Shown: positions 59,098 through 64,000 of the stretch, piece after piece
Position numbering within the stretch: the first letter of the stretch is position 1
Layout of the letters: the number at the start of each line of letters is the position of its first letter
DNA from: Kitasatospora purpeofusca
Lineage (GTDB): Bacteria; Actinomycetota; Actinomycetes; Streptomycetales; Streptomycetaceae
Length of the DNA: 64,000 nt
Assembly: GCF_000718025.1 (NCBI RefSeq)
Contig: NZ_JODS01000018.1
Location: 1 to 64,000, forward strand
Direction of reading: 5' to 3'
The notes under the pieces: model-generated
Told to the model about the DNA's origin: nothing
The model's database searches: none
The model's input: only the letters and a program-made list of their open reading frames with translations
Program-made: the position numbers and the translations under genes

Positions 59098-59843
59098 ACA
59101 CCCTGCGCAACAAGGTCGCCATCGTCACCGGCGGCGCCTCCGGCATCGGCCGGGCCACCGCCGAACTGTTCGCCGCCGAGGGTGCCGCCGTGGTCGTCGC
59201 CGACCTCGCGGACGCGAGCGAGGTCGTCCGCGGCATCGAGGCGGCCGGCGGCCGGGCGCTGGCGGTGCGCGCCGACGTCTCCTCCGAGACCGACTGCGAG
59301 CGGATCGTCACCATCGCCGTGCAGACCTTCGGCGGGCTGCACGTCCTGTTCAACAACGCCGGCATCATCCGCCGCCAGACCGCGCTGGAGATATCCGCCG
59401 ACGACTGGGACCGGGTGATGGCCGTCAATGTGCGGTCCGTCTACCTGATGTGCCGCTTCGCCGTGCCGGCCATGACCGAGGGCGGGTCGATCGTCAACAC
59501 CGGCTCCGGCTGGGGGCTGAAGGGCGGCGGCAACGCGCTGTCCTACTGCGCCTCCAAGGCGGCGGTCGTCAACATGACGCGTGCGCTGGCGATCGACCAC
59601 GCGGCCGCCGGCATCCGGGTCAACTCCGTCAACCCGGGCGACACCATGACGCCGATGCTCCGCGACGAGGCGCGCCAGCTCCAGGAGGAGTGGGCGGCGT
59701 TCGAGAAGGACGCCGCCGACCGGCCGATGGGCCGGGCCGGCACGCCGCAGGAGATCGCCGCCGCGGTGCTCTTCCTGGCGGGCGACGCCAGCAGCTACAT
59801 GACCGGCTCCGCCCTCGTCGTCGACGGCGGCGGCCTCGCCTGA
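59094..59843 (+). CDS. SDR family dehydrogenase
   Basis: A 249-residue classical short-chain dehydrogenase: TGGASGIGRA (cofactor loop), VVVADLADASEVV with Asp after strand 2 favouring NAD(H), NNAGIIRR, SGWGLKGGGNALSYCASKAA (Tyr-x-x-x-Lys; serine in GSG), and NPGDTMTPML. The C-terminus is GSALVVDGGG. It likely oxidises an alcohol or sugar intermediate. ATG 59094 overlaps the AcoX-like stop by 4 nt, so GcvPA, GcvPB, AcoX-like and SDR are a coupled block. Confidence 0.9.
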   Translation: MNTLRNKVAIVTGGASGIGRATAELFAAEGAAVVVADLADASEVVRGIEAAGGRALAVRADVSSETDCERIVTIAVQTFGGLHVLFNNAGIIRRQTALEISADDWDRVMAVNVRSVYLMCRFAVPAMTEGGSIVNTGSGWGLKGGGNALSYCASKAAVVNMTRALAIDHAAAGIRVNSVNPGDTMTPMLRDEARQLQEEWAAFEKDAADRPMGRAGTPQEIAAAVLFLAGDASSYMTGSALVVDGGGLA

Positions 59844-59958
59844 CACCCCCGCACGACCCCCTCCGGGTACGGAGACGCCACCCCCTCCGTCACGGACCGC
59901 AACACCCCCCTTCGCGACACGCGACACCCCACGCTCACGAAAGCCCAGGAGGCATCCG

Positions 59959-61275
59959 ATGTCCGCTTTCACGAGGAGAACAGCCCTGGTCGCCGCCGCG
60001 GCGGCCCTGGCCGTCACCGTCACCGGCTGCAGCGGGACCAACGGCGCCGGCGGCGCCGGCGACACCAAGGCCGACGGCGGCAAGATCACGCTCCGCTGGT
60101 CGACCTGGGGCTCGGCCGAGGACACCGCGGTCTTCAAGGCCTTCACGGACGACTTCGCCAAGAGGCACCCCGACATCACCCTCAAGCTGGAGCAGGTCGC
60201 CTCCTACGAGGACTACCACCCCAAGCTGCTCACCCAGCTCACCTCCAAGACCGCGCCCGACGTCTTCTACGTCGGTGACGACTACATCGGCAAGCTGGTC
60301 GCCGACGGCGTGCTCTCCCCGCTCGACCAGCAGCTCGCCGGACCGGACAGCCGCAGCAAGCCCGCCGACTTCTTCGAGGGCATCTACGGCGGCGCCAAGA
60401 AGGACGGCGTCACCTACGGCGTCCCCAACGACACCAACCCCGAGGTGCTCTGGTTCGACAAGAAGGCCCTCGCCGCGGCCGGCATCACCGAGGACCCGGC
60501 CGCGCTGAACGAGGCCGGCCAGTGGACCACGGCGAAGTTCCTGGAGATGAACGCCAAGCTCAAGGCGGCGGACCGGACCGGCACCATCTTCTGGAACTGG
60601 TACGGCGCCAACTACAGCGTCGTCAACGGCTTCGGCGGCAAGGTCTGGGACGGCGGCAGGTTCGTCGCCACCACCGACCCGAAGACCCGCCAGGCGCTGA
60701 AGACCCTCGCCGACGGCTACCGGGACAAGACCTTCGCCTCCGCCGACCTGCTGCCCGAGGGCAACGGCCCGTCCACCCAGTTCATCAAGCACAAGGCCGG
60801 CTTCTACGCCGGCGGCCGCTGGGTCATCGAGGGCATCGACAAGGGCGGCGACCGCGAGAGCTACGACATCGTGCCGTTCCCGTCCGAGAACGGGCAGCCG
60901 ATACCCGGCGCCGTCGCCGCCTCCTACCTGACCGTCAACAAGGACAGCAAGCACCCGAAGGAGGCCTTCACCTTCCTGACCGAGTTCGTCAGCAAGGAGG
61001 GCCAGCAGCTGCGCCTCAAGGGCGGCAGCGCCGTCCCCTCCGTCCGGGGCGCCGAGAGCCTGGTCACCGAGGGCAACTACCCGCCGCACGCCAAGACCTT
61101 CCTGGACGTCCGCGACCGGGGCTTCGCCAACTACCCCGACGAGGTGGCCGTCCCCGGCCTGACCAAGGCCATCAACGACCAGCTGATGAAGATCTGGGAG
61201 GGCAAGACCGGCTTCGACGAGGGCATGACCCAGCTCCAGACCCTGGTCGACGGCATGAAGGGCCAGAAGGGGTGA
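59959..61275 (+). CDS. Sugar ABC transporter substrate-binding lipoprotein
   Basis: A 438-residue lipoprotein. The signal is RRTALVAAAAALAVTVTGCS, with lipobox VTGC. The mature part is a family-1 solute-binding protein (LRWSTWGSAEDTAVFKAFTD, FYVGDDYIGKLVADGVLSPL, GVPNDTNPEVLWFDKKAL, AGGRWVIEGID), the CUT1 carbohydrate type. It delivers an oligosaccharide to the two permeases encoded next. ATG 59959 follows CCCAGGAGG. No ATPase gene is in the window; a shared MsiK-type ATPase elsewhere in the genome is probable. Confidence 0.9.
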   Translation: MSAFTRRTALVAAAAALAVTVTGCSGTNGAGGAGDTKADGGKITLRWSTWGSAEDTAVFKAFTDDFAKRHPDITLKLEQVASYEDYHPKLLTQLTSKTAPDVFYVGDDYIGKLVADGVLSPLDQQLAGPDSRSKPADFFEGIYGGAKKDGVTYGVPNDTNPEVLWFDKKALAAAGITEDPAALNEAGQWTTAKFLEMNAKLKAADRTGTIFWNWYGANYSVVNGFGGKVWDGGRFVATTDPKTRQALKTLADGYRDKTFASADLLPEGNGPSTQFIKHKAGFYAGGRWVIEGIDKGGDRESYDIVPFPSENGQPIPGAVAASYLTVNKDSKHPKEAFTFLTEFVSKEGQQLRLKGGSAVPSVRGAESLVTEGNYPPHAKTFLDVRDRGFANYPDEVAVPGLTKAINDQLMKIWEGKTGFDEGMTQLQTLVDGMKGQKG

Positions 61276-62246
61276 GCGCCCTCACCCAGGCCGCGGCCCG
61301 GCGGCGGGAGCGTCCCGCCGCCGGGCCGGCGGGCAGCGCCCCCACCGCGCGCGGCGGCCGCGAGCCGCTCTGGCGCCGCCGCGACCGGCGGTGGGCCCTG
61401 GTCTTCCTCGGCCCCCAACTGCTGGGCCTGCTGGTCTTCCTGGTCGGACCGCTCGGCTTCGCCGTGGTCCTCTCCTTCATGCGCTGGGACGGCCTCGGCG
61501 ACGCCACCTGGGTCGGACTGGACAACTTCCGCACCCAGCTGACCGATCCGGAGTTCGGCCGGGCGGTGTGGAACACCGTCAAGATCGGTCTGATCACCGT
61601 GCCCGGCGGCCTCGCCCTGGCCCTGCTGATCGCCCTCGCCCTGCACGGGGTACGCGGGAGGACCGCCTACCGGGTGGTCTACTTCCTGCCGGTGGTGACG
61701 AGTTCGGTCGCGGTGTCGGTGATCTGGCAGATGATCCTCGGCGGCGGCGCCGACGGCATCCTCAACGGCACCGTCCACGACATCCTCGGCATCACCCTGC
61801 CCGACTGGCTGGCCGACCCCGACTGGGTGGTGGTCGCGGTCTCGGTGGTGACCGTCTGGTCCTCGCTCGGCCTCAATGTGGTGATCTTCCTGGCCGGGCT
61901 CGCCACCGTCCCGACCAATCTGCTGGAGGCCGCCCGGATCGACGGCGCCGGGCCCTGGCAGACCCTGCGCTCGGTCACCCTGCCGCTGCTGTCGCCCACC
62001 GTCTTCTTCACCGTGGTGGTGTCGGTGATCAGCTCGTTCCAGGCCTTCGACCTCGTCTACGTCCTGGTCAACCCGGACCACAACGAGGGCGCCCAGACCA
62101 TCGTCTACAAGGTCTACCAACAGGGCTTCCGGGAGTTCCACTTCGGACTGTCGAGTGCCGCCGCCCTGCTCCTGCTGCTGCTGACCCTGATCGTCACGGC
62201 GGTCCAGTTCCAGGCGCAGAAGCGCTTCGTCCACTACGAGTCCTGA
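61272..62246 (+). CDS. Sugar ABC transporter permease 1 (MalF-like)
   Basis: A 324-residue permease with six membrane helices (LVFLGPQLLGLLVFLVGPLG first) and the EAA loop NLLEAARIDGAGPWQTLRSV. CUT1 type, pairing with permease 2. GTG 61272 overlaps the binding-protein stop by 4 nt. A long Arg/Ala/Pro cytoplasmic lead precedes helix 1. Confidence 0.9.
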   Translation: MSALTQAAARRRERPAAGPAGSAPTARGGREPLWRRRDRRWALVFLGPQLLGLLVFLVGPLGFAVVLSFMRWDGLGDATWVGLDNFRTQLTDPEFGRAVWNTVKIGLITVPGGLALALLIALALHGVRGRTAYRVVYFLPVVTSSVAVSVIWQMILGGGADGILNGTVHDILGITLPDWLADPDWVVVAVSVVTVWSSLGLNVVIFLAGLATVPTNLLEAARIDGAGPWQTLRSVTLPLLSPTVFFTVVVSVISSFQAFDLVYVLVNPDHNEGAQTIVYKVYQQGFREFHFGLSSAAALLLLLLTLIVTAVQFQAQKRFVHYES

Positions 62247-62255
62247 GGCGCCGCC

Positions 62256-63098
62256 ATGACCACCGTCCGCCACTCCACCGCCCCCCGGCAGCTCCTCCTG
62301 CACACCGGGCTCGTCCTCGGCGGCCTGCTGATGCTGTTCCCCTTCGTCTGGATGGTCCTGACCTCCTTCAAGGGCGTCAGCCAGATGATCAACGAGCCGC
62401 TGTCCTGGCTGCCCACGCCCTGGCGCGCGCAGAACTACCCCGACGTGCTGAACGAGGTGCCGATCGGGCGGGCGTACTGGAACAGCATGTACATCGCGGC
62501 GATCACCGTCGCCGCCACCCTGTTCACCGGCGCGATGGCCGCCTACGCCTTCGCCCGGATCCCGTTCCGGGGCTCCGGACCGCTGTTCGGCCTGTTCCTG
62601 GCCACCCAGATGGTGCCCGCCCAGGTCACCATCGTGCCGCTGTACATCATGCTGGCCAAGCTCCAACTGATCGACTCGCACCTGGCGTTGATCCTCCCGG
62701 CGATCGCCAACCCGTTCGCCGTCTTCCTGCTCCGGCAGTTCATCCGGGCCGTCCCGGTCGAACTCGAGGAGGCGGCCAGGATCGACGGCGCCGGCCGCTG
62801 GACCATCTTCTGGCGGATCGTCCTGCCCAACATCCGGCCCGGCCTGTGGACGCTCGGCATCATCGTCTTCCTGGCCAGCTGGAACAGCTACTTCTTCCCG
62901 CTGGTGTTCCTCAACAGCTCGGAGCTGTTCACCGTCCCGCTGCTGCTCGACTCCTTCAACTCCCAGCGCGGCGGCATCGACTACGGGCTCACCGCGGCGC
63001 TCTCCGCGATGACCGTGGTGCCGATGCTGATCGCCTTCCTGATCGGGCAGCGCAAGATCCTCAACAGCATGGCCTCCTCCGGCCTGGGAGGCCGCTGA
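62256..63098 (+). CDS. Sugar ABC transporter permease 2 (MalG-like)
   Basis: A 280-residue permease with six helices (LLLHTGLVLGGLLMLFPFVW first) and the EAA loop VELEEAARIDGAGRWTIFWR. It forms the importer channel with permease 1. ATG 62256 is nine nt after the upstream stop; its stop overlaps the next start (TGATG). Confidence 0.9.
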   Translation: MTTVRHSTAPRQLLLHTGLVLGGLLMLFPFVWMVLTSFKGVSQMINEPLSWLPTPWRAQNYPDVLNEVPIGRAYWNSMYIAAITVAATLFTGAMAAYAFARIPFRGSGPLFGLFLATQMVPAQVTIVPLYIMLAKLQLIDSHLALILPAIANPFAVFLLRQFIRAVPVELEEAARIDGAGRWTIFWRIVLPNIRPGLWTLGIIVFLASWNSYFFPLVFLNSSELFTVPLLLDSFNSQRGGIDYGLTAALSAMTVVPMLIAFLIGQRKILNSMASSGLGGR

Positions 63099-64000
63099 TG
63101 TCCTCCTCCTTCGTCAACGACCTCGAACTCGACCTGGACGAGCGGCCGTTCACCGAACGCGGCTCCCGGCTGCTGGTCACCGCAGGCCCGGACGGGCTGC
63201 GGGTGGCCCGGGCCGAGTACGAGACCCGGCTCGCCGACACCGTCGAACTCACCGGCCTGGTGCTGCACGACGCGGACGGGCACCCGCTGCCGGTCCGCTC
63301 CGCGAGCCCCGCGGCGGTCGAATTCGCGGGCGGGGCAACGCTGCTGTTCGCCGACCCGGCCACCCTGGTGCTCGCCGGGCACGGCGTCCACGCCTCCTGG
63401 CAGCTGCCCGACGGCACCGGGCGGGCGCTCGCGCTCGACGGCTGCCACGTCCTGCACGGCCCGCCGGGCCGGTGGTCGGCCGCCGCCGTGCGCGCCGCCG
63501 CCGAGGCCCGCTGGGCGGCCTGGTTCGCCCGGATGCCCGCCGTCCGCCCCGACCTCGCCGCGGCCGCCGGGACGGCCTGGTGGACGCTGGCCGTCAACCT
63601 GCTGCCGATCGCCGGCCGCGAGGGCCTCGTCCCCTCCAAGTACGGCTACGTGGGCGTGTGGAACTGGGACGCGCTCTTCCACGCCGTCGCCCTGCGGCAC
63701 GCCGATCCGGCGCTCGCCCGGGACCAGATCCTGCTCTTCCTCGACCACCAACTGCCCGACGGCCGGCTCCCCGACGTGGTGCACGAGCACGGCGTGCTCG
63801 CCGACACCACCGACCTCCCGCGCGCCGACCACGCCCGGCTCGCCGAGCACGTCGGCACCGCCAACGGCGCCCGGCCCACCCCCGGACCGGTCCCGGTCAC
63901 CAAACCGCCGCTCGCCGCCTGGGCCGTCTGGAAGGTCCACGAGACCGACCCCGACCTGCCCTTCCTCGCCGCCGCCTACCCCCGGCTGGTCCGCGCCCAC
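63098..64000 (+). CDS. Glycoside hydrolase with (alpha/alpha)6-type domain, cut by window end
   Basis: The first 301 residues of a larger protein. An N-terminal beta-sandwich (LLVTAGPDGLRVARAEYETR, LTGLVLHDADGHPLPV) precedes a helical barrel starting around residue 150 with VPSKYGYVGVWNWDALFHAV and DQILLFLDHQLPDGRLPDVV, as in GH63/trehalase-like (MGH1-type) enzymes, which trim terminal alpha-linked sugars. No signal peptide, so it acts in the cytoplasm on imported sugar. ATG 63098 overlaps the permease stop. The catalytic acids lie partly beyond the edge and cannot be judged. Confidence 0.8.
   Translation, partial: MSSSFVNDLELDLDERPFTERGSRLLVTAGPDGLRVARAEYETRLADTVELTGLVLHDADGHPLPVRSASPAAVEFAGGATLLFADPATLVLAGHGVHASWQLPDGTGRALALDGCHVLHGPPGRWSAAAVRAAAEARWAAWFARMPAVRPDLAAAAGTAWWTLAVNLLPIAGREGLVPSKYGYVGVWNWDALFHAVALRHADPALARDQILLFLDHQLPDGRLPDVVHEHGVLADTTDLPRADHARLAEHVGTANGARPTPGPVPVTKPPLAAWAVWKVHETDPDLPFLAAAYPRLVRAH

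Noticed and set aside
52959..64000. A complete glycine cleavage operon
   Set aside because: GcvT, GcvH and a lipoamide dehydrogenase gene are absent from the window and the P-protein motifs are altered.

Overview
The window is high-GC actinomycete DNA with the codon bias, GTG starts and ATGA/GTGA overlaps of Streptomyces or Kitasatospora. The family is secure; genus and species are not. No rRNA, tRNA or CRISPR array was seen. Accessory or conflict-type genes, regulators and secreted proteins dominate, with almost no housekeeping genes, which fits an arm-like or otherwise variable chromosomal region.

Layout. Positions 1-3800 are a decayed mobile-element zone: a cut-off ORF, two transposase remnants, a 48-nt direct repeat around a DinB-fold gene, a VOC protein and a broken copy of the 5' end of a sigma-factor gene whose full version lies 12 kb away. 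Positions 3804-8497 (minus) hold a probable conflict module: a small EACC1-like protein and a 1440-aa CHAT protease / STAND ATPase / TPR protein with ten near-identical 41-residue repeats. Positions 8835-13322 hold a methyltransferase, two exported proteins and a frameshifted lectin-like propeller gene. Four copies of one hairpin repeat lie between 347 and 11740. Positions 13323-18702 hold a TetR/SnoaL-like pair and a tightly overlapping sigma / anti-sigma / ABC exporter operon. Positions 18767-30785 are single genes, several in regulator-target pairs (MarR/NAD-binding protein, MerR types, an iron-boxed siderophore-interacting protein), ending in a RES-type toxin with a ParS/MbcA-like partner.

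Positions 31078-39505 form a compact five-gene operon: coiled-coil protein, ClpB-like AAA+ ATPase, radical SAM protein, FHA protein, and a multi-pass membrane kinase whose N-terminus carries five TRVQRP motifs. It looks like a dedicated phospho-signalling and remodelling machine and is one of the two best candidates for an undescribed system. Positions 39589-51614 hold a secreted B-lectin, regulators, hydrolases, a second CHAT protein (1401 aa), a TPR protein and a secreted beta-propeller.

Positions 52152-64000 are a catabolic cluster under a divergent GntR-family regulator. It contains a GH42-like beta-galactosidase, a divergent GcvPA/GcvPB pair, an AcoX-like ATP-NAD-kinase-family protein, an SDR dehydrogenase, a sugar ABC importer and a glycoside hydrolase cut by the window edge. 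No GcvT or GcvH is present, and the Gcv-like proteins differ from the glycine decarboxylase motifs I know. This is the second candidate: the pair is probably recruited to a sugar-linked substrate, which is inference.

All family assignments are from reading the sequence and remembered motifs; no database search was run.
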